Assembly (NCBI RefSeq): GCF_902729405.1
Contig: NZ_LR746496.1
Location: 3,658,001-3,722,000, forward strand
Reading direction: 5' to 3'
From: Acididesulfobacillus acetoxydans
GTDB taxonomy: Bacteria; Bacillota; Desulfitobacteriia; Desulfitobacteriales; Desulfitobacteriaceae
DNA: 64,000 nucleotides
The notes under the pieces are model-generated. The model was not told the origin of the DNA and searched no databases. It worked only from the letters and a program-made list of their open reading frames with translations. The position numbers and the translations under genes are program-made. Below are positions 8,914 to 16,616 of this stretch, piece by piece; within the stretch, counting starts at the first letter, position 1, and each line of letters opens with the position of its first letter.

Positions 8914-9207
8914 GATCCGGCTCCTTTTCTTCCCCGCCGTACCGGCGGCACGGCCCTGACCTCACTCAGACAGGATCCCTGACAGAACCGTAACCCGCCG
9001 TAAACCCCATAGTTTTACTCATCGGGAAAAGGCGGGTTTGTCCTTGGGCTTCAGCCCGAAAACTTGAGGAAATACTTCCCAAAGGATGGTCGGGAACTGC
9101 GCTACACTGGAAGCAGCGGCCAAACCGCGGATAGTGCCGGTACCGCTCACCCACGGGCAGCCCGAAGAAAAGAAGCTGCACGACTTTCGCCGTTGCGGAG
9201 TGCCACA

Positions 9208-9447
9208 TCACTGGTCTATGTCGACATGCACCCGACGCCCGTCCTTGACGGCCGCCGCCTTGACCAAAGTCCTGATCGCGTTCGCGATCTTGCCCTGTTT
9301 GCCGATCACTTTACCCATATCCTCCGGGGCAACAGTGAGTTGGATATTCACCATCTTATCCGTTTCCGTCTGAACCACAGACACCCGGTCACGCTGATCC
9401 ACCAGGGACTTGGCAAGTAGTTCGACCAGTTCCTTCAACAGAACCAT
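9208..9447 (-). CDS. khpA: KH-domain RNA-binding protein KhpA (YlqC)
   Basis: This 79-residue protein is a single KH domain. The GxxG loop is visible as GKVIGKQGKIANAIR at about residues 44-58, after the first helix VELLAKSLV. In Firmicutes KhpA pairs with KhpB (Jag) and affects cell division and wall growth by binding RNA. It sits directly after rpsP (20 bp), the invariant order rpsP-khpA-rimM-trmD. A GGAG-type site precedes the ATG. Confidence 0.92.
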   Translation of the reverse strand: MVLLKELVELLAKSLVDQRDRVSVVQTETDKMVNIQLTVAPEDMGKVIGKQGKIANAIRTLVKAAAVKDGRRVHVDIDQ

Positions 9448-9466
9448 CTCCCGTTTCGAAACCCCT

Positions 9467-9730
9467 TTACTTCTTAGAGGCGAATTTGCTCAACACCCCC
9501 GCTTTGCGCAAAAGGGACCTGACCGTGTCCGAAGGCTGAGCCCCGGTGGTCAGCCATTTAAGGACTTTTTCCTCGTCAATTTTCAGGACTTCGGGACGTT
9601 TTGTCGGGTCATAGTAACCGATTTCTTCTATGAAGCGGCCATCTCTGGCCGAGTCGGAATCAGCCACCACCAACCGGTAGAAAGGCTGCTTTTTGGCGCC
9701 CATACGGCGCAGACGGATTTTCGTTGCCAC
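9467..9730 (-). CDS. rpsP: 30S ribosomal protein S16
   Basis: The 87-residue protein is bS16. The start [19 protein letters not shown] and the block [22 protein letters not shown] are characteristic. The C-terminal part contains [16 protein letters not shown], where the GAQP motif is universal. A GGAGGTG ribosome site precedes the start. It is the first ribosomal gene after ffh in this operon; the 173-bp spacer upstream contains a 17-bp direct repeat (9748-9764 and 9782-9798). Confidence 0.96.
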   Translation of the reverse strand: MATKIRLRRMGAKKQPFYRLVVADSDSARDGRFIEEIGYYDPTKRPEVLKIDEEKVLKWLTTGAQPSDTVRSLLRKAGVLSKFASKK

Positions 9731-9747
9731 TGCTTTTCACCTCCTTG

Positions 9748-9798
9748 TCAGGATACCTGTCTTTACCCCAGTGGGACATCATCAGGATACCTGTCTTT
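9748..9798. repeat. 17-bp direct repeat upstream of rpsP
   Basis: TCAGGATACCTGTCTTT occurs at 9748-9764 and again at 9782-9798. Both copies lie between ffh and rpsP, the first only 18 bp upstream of the rpsP start and so overlapping its ribosome-site region. Confidence 0.8.
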
Positions 9799-9903
9799 GC
9801 TCCGGTTGGACCGCAGGCGCTCGGAACCGGCCCGGGCACGCCCCGCAAGCCGGTCCGAAGTCCCCGCTACGCTCTCTGGGCTCCCACCCCAGCCGGCAGA
9901 CTG

Positions 9904-11250
9904 TCAGCGGACAAACGGCAGTCCCGCTCTTTTTCCTTTTTTCCCTTTGCCCAGGCCGCCCGGCAGGCCCCCCGCAAACTGTTTCATCATCTTTTGCATC
10001 TGCTCGAACTGCTTGAGCAGGCGGCCGACCTCCTGAATGCTCGTGCCGCTCCCCTTGGCAATCCGCCGTTTACGGGAATCCTTAATGATCGAGGGCTTGC
10101 GCCGCTCGTCGGGTGTCATGGAGCGGATGATGGCCTCGACATGGGCCATGTCCTTTTCATCGATCGTAACATCCTTCAGCTGTTTGCCGATTCCCGGTAT
10201 CATCTCCATGATCGAAGCGAGGGGGCCCATTTTCTTCAATTGCTGCATCTGTTCCAGAAAGTCTTCTAAACTGAATTCCTGTTTGCGCAGCTTCTGCTGC
10301 ATTTCCGCCGCTTTTTTCTCATCAAAAGCCTGCTGGGCTTTCTCGATCAGGGTCAGGACATCTCCCATCCCCAGAATCCGCGATGCCATCCGATCCGGAT
10401 AAAAAGCCTCCAGGGCCTCGATCTTTTCCCCTACCCCGGCAAATTTGATGGGGCAGCCCGTCACGGCCCTGACGGAAAGAGCGGCACCGCCCCGGGTATC
10501 TCCGTCCAACTTCGTCAATATGACCCCGTCCAGCCCCAGGCGGGCATGGAACGTTTCCGCGACATTCACGGCATCCTGCCCGGTCATGGCATCCACAACG
10601 AGCAAAATTTCCTGGGGCTGCACTTGGGCTTTAATCTCCTGTAACTCGCCCATCAATTCCTCGTTAATGTGCAACCGCCCCGCCGTATCAATAATGAGAA
10701 CATCCGCGCCCTGCCTTAAGGCAGACTCTGCCCCGGCCCGGGCTATTTCTGCGGCCGCGCGCCCGGCTTGGGCGAAGACCGGAACTTTAATCTGCTCTCC
10801 CAATACCTCCAGCTGCTTGACGGCCGCCGGGCGATAGATATCGCAAGCCACCATGAGCGGATGTTTACCCTGTTTCTTCAGCAGAGAAGCCAGTTTGGCG
10901 GCATGAGTCGTTTTACCTGCGCCCTGCAGGCCCACCAACATAATGATCGTCGGCGGCTTGGGGGAGATTTGAATTTTGCTTTCCGCCCCCCCCATGAGCG
11001 CGATCAATTCCTCATGAACTATCTTCACGACCTGTTGGGCAGGCGAAAGGGATTCCAGCACTTCGGCGCCTACAGCCCGTTCCTTCACCTTAGCCACGAA
11101 GTCTTTAACAACCTTAAAGTTAACGTCGGCCTCCAGCAGGGCCATCCGTACTTCCCGCATGGCCGCGGTCACGTCGGCCTCATTCAGCTTGCCTTTGCCG
11201 CGCAATTTTTTGAAAGTCTCCTGAAGTTTCTCGCTTAAGCCCTGGAACAA
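9904..11250 (-). CDS. ffh: Signal recognition particle protein (SRP54)
   Basis: Ffh binds signal sequences and the 4.5S/6S RNA and delivers nascent membrane proteins to FtsY. The 448-residue protein has the N domain, then the G domain with GLQGAGKTTHAAKLA (about residues 107-121), DTAGRLHINEEL, TKLDGDTRGGAALS and CDIYRPAAV. The methionine-rich M domain follows from about 300 (EQMQQLKKMGPLASIMEMIPGIGKQLK, RKRRIAKGSGTSIQEV). It ends in a glycine/lysine tail. The upstream neighbour is ylxM at 199 bp, with a purine-rich degenerate repeat in between. Confidence 0.97.
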   Translation of the reverse strand: MFQGLSEKLQETFKKLRGKGKLNEADVTAAMREVRMALLEADVNFKVVKDFVAKVKERAVGAEVLESLSPAQQVVKIVHEELIALMGGAESKIQISPKPPTIIMLVGLQGAGKTTHAAKLASLLKKQGKHPLMVACDIYRPAAVKQLEVLGEQIKVPVFAQAGRAAAEIARAGAESALRQGADVLIIDTAGRLHINEELMGELQEIKAQVQPQEILLVVDAMTGQDAVNVAETFHARLGLDGVILTKLDGDTRGGAALSVRAVTGCPIKFAGVGEKIEALEAFYPDRMASRILGMGDVLTLIEKAQQAFDEKKAAEMQQKLRKQEFSLEDFLEQMQQLKKMGPLASIMEMIPGIGKQLKDVTIDEKDMAHVEAIIRSMTPDERRKPSIIKDSRKRRIAKGSGTSIQEVGRLLKQFEQMQKMMKQFAGGLPGGLGKGKKGKRAGLPFVR

Positions 11251-11271
11251 GCCATCCCCACCTTTAATAGA

Positions 11272-11420
11272 AGTCGGAGGTCGGAGGTCGGAAGTCAGAA
11301 GTCAGAGATTAAGATTATAGAGCAGAAATCAGAGGTCAAAGTTCAGAAGGCGGAAATCAGAAAACAGAAATCGATGACGAGAGATTCAGAAACCATCATT
11401 CAGAATCAGGAGCCGGGAAT
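11272..11420. repeat. Degenerate purine-rich tandem repeat (AGTCRGA type)
   Basis: The spacer between ffh and ylxM is a run of 6-8-bp units resembling AGTCAGA or AGTCGGA on the plus strand, regular at first (AAGTCGGAGGTCGGAGGTCG) and decaying to the right. A short related run occurs near 7500-7540. It looks like slippage-driven simple sequence, with no spacer-repeat structure. Confidence 0.7.
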
Positions 11421-11449
11421 CGCAGTATCCTCATACCCCGCTCAGAGTC

Positions 11450-11818
11450 CTAGGGCATCCCGACTCCCTGCAAGACATCCTCGATTTTCCTCTTGATCTC
11501 GGTATAACGGAGCCACAGCGCCGGCTCCCGGAAATCCTCGGGCCGCCAGGCGTTCAGCAGTCCTGCCACTTCCGCCATTTTCTCCCGCTCTGCCAGAAAG
11601 CGGGCGACCAGACCGAGCTTAGCCTCATAGTCCGCCAGAATCTTCTCGGTGCGTTTAATGAGGTCGTGCACAGCCTGACGGGTTGTATGCCCGTTCTCGG
11701 CAATTTCAGCCAGCGATAGATCCTGCTCATAATACAGGTCCCAAATCGCCTGCTGCTTCTCCGTCAGCAACGGCCCGTAAAAATCCGCCAAAAGAGCCAT
11801 CTTAGCAAACTTCTCCAT
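11450..11818 (-). CDS. ylxM: Putative helix-turn-helix protein YlxM (UPF0122)
   Basis: YlxM is a small DNA-binding-like protein encoded upstream of ffh in nearly all Firmicutes and thought to modulate SRP function. The 122-residue product has a sigma-70 region-4-like helix-turn-helix. LLTEKQQAIWDLYYEQDLSL is followed by the recognition part EIAENGHTTRQAVHDLIKRTE (about residues 17-59). The C-terminal half is helical and charged. It heads the ffh operon, with a good sigma-A promoter 36-65 bp upstream. Confidence 0.92.
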   Translation of the reverse strand: MEKFAKMALLADFYGPLLTEKQQAIWDLYYEQDLSLAEIAENGHTTRQAVHDLIKRTEKILADYEAKLGLVARFLAEREKMAEVAGLLNAWRPEDFREPALWLRYTEIKRKIEDVLQGVGMP

Positions 11819-11853
11819 GTCCGCCTCGTGTAAAGCAATAATACTTTACGTCT

Positions 11854-11883
11854 ATTTTAAGACAAAACCGACTTCCTTGTCAA
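11854..11883 (-). promoter_or_regulatory. Sigma-A promoter of ylxM-ffh
   Basis: On the minus strand a perfect TTGACA (11883-11878) is followed after 18 bp by TAAAAT (11859-11854), 35 bp upstream of the ylxM start codon. Confidence 0.75.
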
Positions 11884-11923
11884 GGCCAGTTTCTTCGGCA
11901 TCTCTCAGCCCAGCCCGAAGACT

Positions 11924-12051
11924 GTAACTATTCACGGGTAGATCCCCACCCGCCGCAAAACTGTACCAACAGAGCACGAAAATAGTTGCCAGGCTGCACA
12001 CGCTAAGCGAACCGTCCGAGTCGGGGAGCGCCGCGCACGCAGGCAGTACAG
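11924..12051. repeat. MITE-like element, partial second copy
   Basis: About 128 bp align with the left part of the element at 5451-5579, starting with the same end sequence (GTAACTATTCACGGGTA against GTAACTATTCAGGGGTA). They share long identical blocks such as GCTAAGCGAACCGTC and CACGCAGGCAGT. The right terminal repeat and the internal hairpin are missing, so this copy is truncated or rearranged. It lies between ylxM and the deaminase gene, in the same orientation as the full copy. Confidence 0.7.
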
Positions 12052-12101
12052 ATCTTATGGGTGGGGCGGCGGGATCTGCCTAACTCTGCCCTCCCGCCCG
12101 C

Positions 12102-13400
12102 TCACAGCAGCTCCCGGGCAATCCCCTTGGCACGTTTTTCCGCCTCGGCGCAAATTTTCTTTTCATCCAGGCTGAGCAGCCTGCGCTCCTCCATGATCAT
12201 CCGGCCGTTGACCATGACGTCTCTGACGTCCCCGGCATGGGCCGCATAGACCAGGTGGGCCGGTATGGAGAAACGCGGGTAAAAGTGCGGTTGGTCAAAA
12301 TCAACCGTAATCAAGTCCGCCTTAAAACCCGGCGCCAGCATTCCCACCTCTTCGAAACCCAGGGCCCGGGCCCCCTTGACCGTCGCCATCTCCAAGACCT
12401 CATAAGCCGGCAGTGCACTGGAATCTACTCTCAGTTTCTGCTGCAGGGCCGCACTGCGCATCTCTCCGAAGAGGTCAAGGTTGTTGTTGCTCGACGCGCC
12501 GTCAGTTCCCAAGCTGACGACCACGCCGCGCCTTGTCAGCTCAGGTACCGGCGCGGTCCCACTGTTGAGCTTCATGTTGCTCTCCGGATTGTGGGCGACA
12601 CAGACCTGCTTTTCCGCCAGGATCTCCATATCCGCGGGAGTCAGGTGCACGCAATGGGCCGCCAGCACGGGTCCGTCGAATAAACCCAGATCATTGAGCC
12701 ACTGCACCGGCGTCCGGCCGTGCTCCTGCCGGATAGTTTCAATTTCAGCTTCCGTCTCGGCGACATGAATGTGAATTCCCGCCCCCAAGCTCTCCGCCTC
12801 GCTTTTGACCCTTTGCAGGAAATCACCCGGGCAGGTGTAAGGGGCGTGGGGACCGAACATAACCCGCAGCCTTCCTTCCCCGGCCCGGTGACAGGCGCGG
12901 TACAATTCGATATTTTCCCGCAGAGCCTGCAGGCCGTTGGCGGCGCTGCCGATCATCCCCCGTGCCAGGGCCGCGCGCGTTCCGGCGCTCAGAACAGCCT
13001 CGGCCACCCGATCCATCGAAGCATACATATCCGACATCGTCGTGGTTCCGGAACGGATCATTTCGGTCAAAGCCAGCATCGTGCCCCAATAAATGTCTTC
13101 GTCGCTGAGTTTAGCCTCAAAGGGCCAAACCTTGTCTTCCAGCCAAGGCATCAGAGGCAGGTCGTCGGCATAACCGCGCAGCAGCGTCATAGCCGCGTGA
13201 GTGTGCGTATTGATTAGCCCCGGCATAATGACGTCATTGGAGCGATCCAGAAGTCTGTCCGGCTCAAATCCCCGGGGCGCGGAACCTTTCGCTCCCACGG
13301 AAACTATCCGGTCCCCATCCACCGCGACCTCTCCTTGCGGATAAAAATCTTCCGCTCCGCTCATGGGGAGGACCATTCCCCGAAGTAATAACTTGGCCAC
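12102..13400 (-). CDS. mtaD: 5'-methylthioadenosine / S-adenosylhomocysteine / 5'-deoxyadenosine deaminase
   Basis: This amidohydrolase converts 5'-modified adenosines to the inosine form. Metal-binding motifs are visible: PGLINTHTHAAM (about residue 60-71), the FGPHAPYTCP block, HVAETEAEI, AHCVHLTP and the late aspartate in SLGTDGASSNNN. From the GTG at 13400, which has AGGGGG eight bases upstream, the protein has 432 residues, the usual MtaD length. The frame is open 50 codons further, but that extension is a tandem repeat and not conserved. The neighbours are a class II aldolase and an MtnA-type isomerase, which points to nucleoside by-product salvage. Which of MTA, SAH or 5'-deoxyadenosine is preferred cannot be told from sequence. 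Confidence 0.9.
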   Translation of the reverse strand: MAKLLLRGMVLPMSGAEDFYPQGEVAVDGDRIVSVGAKGSAPRGFEPDRLLDRSNDVIMPGLINTHTHAAMTLLRGYADDLPLMPWLEDKVWPFEAKLSDEDIYWGTMLALTEMIRSGTTTMSDMYASMDRVAEAVLSAGTRAALARGMIGSAANGLQALRENIELYRACHRAGEGRLRVMFGPHAPYTCPGDFLQRVKSEAESLGAGIHIHVAETEAEIETIRQEHGRTPVQWLNDLGLFDGPVLAAHCVHLTPADMEILAEKQVCVAHNPESNMKLNSGTAPVPELTRRGVVVSLGTDGASSNNNLDLFGEMRSAALQQKLRVDSSALPAYEVLEMATVKGARALGFEEVGMLAPGFKADLITVDFDQPHFYPRFSIPAHLVYAAHAGDVRDVMVNGRMIMEERRLLSLDEKKICAEAEKRAKGIARELL

Positions 13401-13728
13401 TTGCGCTACCCCCTTTTCGCCGGCTTGCGAAACCGTTGCAAGCGGATTAACCGGCACTCCGGCCTTTTTTGAGTCTCTGCCGGCTCTTTTTGAGTCCCTG
13501 CCGGCTTTCTTCAGTCTCTGCCGGCTTTCTTCGGTCTCTGCCCGCGTCACCCTGCCCGAGTGAACTCGTTCAGCTTAATAAGACCAAGACCCGGCGCAAA
13601 AGACTCCCCGCGGTTTGCAGCCGCCGTCAGCGTCTTACCATTGCGGGAGCCGGTACGCTTCCCCGGGCATTTCGCACCCGGGATATCCCGTGGCGCGGGC
13701 GCAGTTCGAACGAGCCGAAGTTCCGTAC
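13401..13728. other. Spacer with tandem repeats upstream of mtaD
   Basis: This stretch of 328 bp holds a 20-21-bp tandem repeat (13459-13540), one 12-bp copy of a short dispersed motif (GTGAACTCGTTC, 13560-13571) and GC-rich palindromes such as CGGGATATCCCG near 13680. I see neither a clear promoter nor a terminator with a T-run. Confidence 0.4.
13459..13540. repeat. 20-21-bp tandem repeat upstream of mtaD
   Basis: Four head-to-tail units of the type CCGGCTTTCTTCAGTCTCTG occur, the last two nearly identical (13501-13520 and 13521-13540). In one minus-strand frame the units read as K-(K/R)-A-G-R-D-S, but this frame lacks a good start and is probably not translated. Confidence 0.75.
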
Positions 13729-14370
13729 TTATGTCGGCTGACCGTAATCCCCCACATACGCTTCTCTCATCCGGCGCACCTCTTCATCCGAAAAAAGCAC
13801 AGGCTGTCCCAGAAGGCGCGAAAAAACATGGATCTGCGCCCCTTTCTCACAAACGCGGCATACCTTCCACGCTTCTTCCGGGCTTGTCCCCACACCCACC
13901 AAACCGTGATTCGGTAAAAGGACCGCATTCCCTGAACCCAAAGCTTTGACCGCCGCGAGCGCCAACTCCCGGCTTCCGGGCGGCTGGTAAGCAGATACCG
14001 GCACCTCGCCGCCCACGATCATCGCCAAATCCTCGACCAGAGGCGGAATAGCCAAGCGGACCGCCGCGTGAGCCGAGGCGTGGACGGAGTGAGTGTGGAT
14101 GACCCCCTTAACATCAGGCCTCTGACGATAGATTTCCAGGTGGAGCGGAAGTTCCGAAGAAGGCCGCCGCGACCCCTCTCTAATCTCGCCCCGAATGTTC
14201 AATAACACCAAGTCTTCTTCCTGCAATGACAGGTAATCCATCCCGCTCGGAGTGATCCAGAAGCCCTCCTTCTCCTCATCCCAGGCGGAAACATTTCCCC
14301 ACGTACCCGCCACCGCCCCGCTTATAACCAGTTCTCGGCCAATCCGCAGAACTCTCTGGCCCAGATTCAT
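13729..14370 (-). CDS. Class II aldolase/adducin-family protein, probable methylthioribulose/deoxyribulose-1-phosphate aldolase
   Basis: The 213-residue protein belongs to the zinc class II aldolase family (fuculose-phosphate aldolase type). It shows the N-terminal GTWGNVSAWD phosphate-binding block, the acidic residue in SSELPLHLEIY and the metal site GVIHTHSVHASAHA. The third histidine lies in LLPNHGLVGVG. It overlaps the isomerase gene by 4 bp (ATGA) and precedes the deaminase. In anaerobes, aldolases next to MtnA cleave 5-methylthioribulose-1-phosphate or 5-deoxyribulose-1-phosphate to dihydroxyacetone phosphate and an aldehyde. I infer that role from context; the family also includes fuculose and rhamnulose aldolases and MtnB-like dehydratases. 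Confidence 0.75.
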   Translation of the reverse strand: MNLGQRVLRIGRELVISGAVAGTWGNVSAWDEEKEGFWITPSGMDYLSLQEEDLVLLNIRGEIREGSRRPSSELPLHLEIYRQRPDVKGVIHTHSVHASAHAAVRLAIPPLVEDLAMIVGGEVPVSAYQPPGSRELALAAVKALGSGNAVLLPNHGLVGVGTSPEEAWKVCRVCEKGAQIHVFSRLLGQPVLFSDEEVRRMREAYVGDYGQPT

Positions 14371-15407
14371 GAGGGACGCACCATAATCTTCAGGAAATTG
14401 ACGGAATAAGGAGGGGAAACAACACCCTTTTCCGAAATAATCCCGGTGATATACTTAGCCGGGGTCACATCAAAGGCAGGATTATAGACCGGAACGTCCG
14501 CCGGCGCCACCGGAATTCCTCGGAACTCCCGGATCTCCTTGCCCGCGCGTTCCTCGATCGGGATATCCTGCCCCCCCGCCATTTTAAGATCGATGGTTGA
14601 GGTCGGAGCCGCCACATAAAACGGAATCCCGTGCACATGAGCCAGCACCGCCAAGGAATAGGTCCCGATTTTATTGGCGGTATCCCCGTTGGCCGCAATG
14701 CGGTCCGCTCCGACAATGACCAAATCCACCTTGCCTTGCTGCATGAGAAAACCCGCCATGTTATCGGCAATTAAGGTCACCGGGATCCCATCCTGCATCA
14801 GTTCCCAGGCCGTCAGTCTGGCTCCCTGCAGAAAAGGCCGGGTTTCGTCCGCGTAAACCTTGATTTCCTTACCGGCTGCCACGGCCGCTCGAACCACGCC
14901 TAAAGCCGTGCCGTAATCCACCGTCGCCAAGGAGCCGGCGTTGCAGTGGGTCAAAATAGCCGCCTTAGGCGGAACGAGCGCATTGCCGTGTTCCCCGAGC
15001 AGGCGGTTCATGCGCCGGTCGTCATCGGCGATCTTGTCCGCCTCTTGCACCAACAGTTTCCGCACTTCCGCCAGATCCTCGACAGACCGGGCCTCACGCA
15101 GGGTGTCCTGCATCCGGCGCAAAGCCCAAAACAAATTAACTGCCGTGGGCCGGGTGGACTCCAAGCGGGCGGAGACCTTTTCCATATAAGCGTCCAATCC
15201 CTCGCGGCTCCCCTCATAAGCCAAAGCGCCCAGCGCAAAACCGTAAGCCGCAGTAGCGCCGATAGCCGGCGCGCCGCGCACTTGCATGTGTTCGATCGCT
15301 CCAGCTACATCTTCGTACGATTTTGTCCAGAGGTAAACACTTTCCACCGGCAGCTTCGTCTGATCCAATATCCGCAGAGAATCTCCCAACCATTCGATTG
15401 TCTTCAT
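14367..15407 (-). CDS. mtnA: Methylthioribose-1-phosphate isomerase (or 5-deoxyribose-1-phosphate isomerase)
   Basis: MtnA-type enzymes isomerise 5-methylthio- or 5-deoxy-ribose-1-phosphate to the 1-phospho-ketose. The family motifs are clear: VRGAPAIGATAAYG near residue 44-57, the catalytic cysteine in LTHCNAGSLAT (about 153-163) and the catalytic aspartate in GADRIAANGDTANKIGT (about 234-250). I start at the ATG at 15407, with AGGAAGG upstream; a GTG three codons earlier is also open. The stop overlaps the aldolase start by 4 bp, so the two enzymes act on consecutive steps. eIF2B-alpha-like relatives share the fold, but the motif set fits MtnA. Confidence 0.9.
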   Translation of the reverse strand: MKTIEWLGDSLRILDQTKLPVESVYLWTKSYEDVAGAIEHMQVRGAPAIGATAAYGFALGALAYEGSREGLDAYMEKVSARLESTRPTAVNLFWALRRMQDTLREARSVEDLAEVRKLLVQEADKIADDDRRMNRLLGEHGNALVPPKAAILTHCNAGSLATVDYGTALGVVRAAVAAGKEIKVYADETRPFLQGARLTAWELMQDGIPVTLIADNMAGFLMQQGKVDLVIVGADRIAANGDTANKIGTYSLAVLAHVHGIPFYVAAPTSTIDLKMAGGQDIPIEERAGKEIREFRGIPVAPADVPVYNPAFDVTPAKYITGIISEKGVVSPPYSVNFLKIMVRPS

Positions 15408-15481
15408 CCAGACCACCTTCCTCTCGCTTCAGGCCCTTGTAAGGCACCAGACCATTTCCCCGGAAACTTTCCGGGAATCCG

Positions 15482-16414
15482 TTACCCCTCCGCCTCATCC
15501 AAGCCGCTGAAGAGCGCTGCGGCAAAATCCTGCGGCACGAAGGGGCGGAGATCGTCCATCCCTTCCCCGATCCCGATCCACTTAACCGGAATCCTCACTT
15601 CCCCTTGAATGCCCAGCACGACTCCTCCTTTGGCCGTCCCATCCAGCTTCGTCAGAACAATTCCCGTAACCCCGGCCGTTTCCCGGAAGAGCTTCGCTTG
15701 CTGGATAGCGTTCTGCCCCGTCGTCGCATCAAGCACGAGCAATACTTCGTGCGGAGCAGCGGGGATTTCCCGCGTGATCACTCTTTTCACCTTCCGCAAC
15801 TCTTCCATTAAGTTAACCTTGTTATGCAAGCGGCCCGCCGTATCCATGAGGACGACGTCCGCCTGGCGCGACTTGGCGGCCTGAATCGCATCGAAGGCCA
15901 CTGCTGCCGGATCCGCCCCTTCTTTTTGTTTAACCACTTCCGCCCCGGAGCGCTCTCCCCAGATTTCCAGTTGATCGATGGCAGCCGCCCGGAACGTGTC
16001 TCCAGCCGCCAGAATAACCCGTTTCCCCTCCCGCCGGAAATAATTGGCCAGCTTGCCGATAGTCGTCGTTTTGCCGACCCCGTTCACCCCGACAACCAAG
16101 ATAACCGTGGGGCCGGGTTCGGCCAGATTGAGCGGCTTCCCGGCTCCCAGCAGGTCCGCCACCAATTCTTGCAAGACTTCCCGCAATTCTTGCGCCTCGG
16201 TCAGTTTCCGGTTCTTCACCTCTCGGCGCAACTTCTCCACCAACTCCATGGCCGTGTTAACTCCCGCATCGGAGCGAATCAGCGCTTCTTCCAGCGCTTC
16301 GTAGAGTTCTTCGTCGATCTTGCGGCGTCCGGTTAAAAGTTCTCCAACCTTGTCCACAAAATTCTGCCTGGTCTTTACTAAACCCTGTTTTAACTGGCTG
16401 AAGAAACCCGCCAC
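15482..16414 (-). CDS. ftsY: Signal recognition particle receptor FtsY
   Basis: FtsY docks the SRP-ribosome complex at the membrane and reciprocally activates GTP hydrolysis in Ffh. The 310-residue protein is almost only the NG domain. After the helical N domain come GVNGVGKTTTIGKLA (about residues 109-123), GDTFRAAAIDQL, DTAGRLHNKVNL, TKLDGTAKGG and GIGEGMDDL. The acidic A domain of enterics is absent, as is usual in Firmicutes. Translation starts with GTG behind AAAGGAAGAG. It is the last gene of the fab-rnc-smc-ftsY series, 202 bp after smc. Confidence 0.97.
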   Translation of the reverse strand: MAGFFSQLKQGLVKTRQNFVDKVGELLTGRRKIDEELYEALEEALIRSDAGVNTAMELVEKLRREVKNRKLTEAQELREVLQELVADLLGAGKPLNLAEPGPTVILVVGVNGVGKTTTIGKLANYFRREGKRVILAAGDTFRAAAIDQLEIWGERSGAEVVKQKEGADPAAVAFDAIQAAKSRQADVVLMDTAGRLHNKVNLMEELRKVKRVITREIPAAPHEVLLVLDATTGQNAIQQAKLFRETAGVTGIVLTKLDGTAKGGVVLGIQGEVRIPVKWIGIGEGMDDLRPFVPQDFAAALFSGLDEAEG

Positions 16415-16446
16415 TTTGTCTCTTCCTTTCAGACACTTTTAGGAGT

Positions 16447-16475
16447 ATTTTATCATAACTGCCCGAAACATTAAA
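16447..16475 (-). promoter_or_regulatory. Weak promoter candidate upstream of ftsY
   Basis: TAAAAT (16452-16447) lies 17 bp after TTTAAT on the minus strand, in the same TATGATAAAATA context as the rplS promoter. The -35 match is poor. Confidence 0.3.
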
Positions 16476-16616
16476 CAATCCCGCCCGGACAACGATTTAT
16501 ACCTTCCGGCCGGAGAACAGTAACTGAACCTCTCCCAGCGTCTTCCGAACCCCGAACCTTCCCGTAGTCAAAAAACGAGGAAGTTCTAAGAACCGATTCC
16601 CACCAGAATCACGGCG

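Noticed and set aside
8966-9211. An 81-codon minus-strand frame between khpA and rimM, where ylqD sits in some Bacilli
   Set aside because: It has no ribosome site and no similarity to YlqD or another known small protein, and it overlaps the khpA stop region.
12102-13550. N-terminally extended form of the deaminase including K-K-A-G-R-D-S repeats
   Set aside because: The extra 50 codons are a tandem repeat without family similarity, while the GTG at 13400 has a strong ribosome site and gives the normal length.
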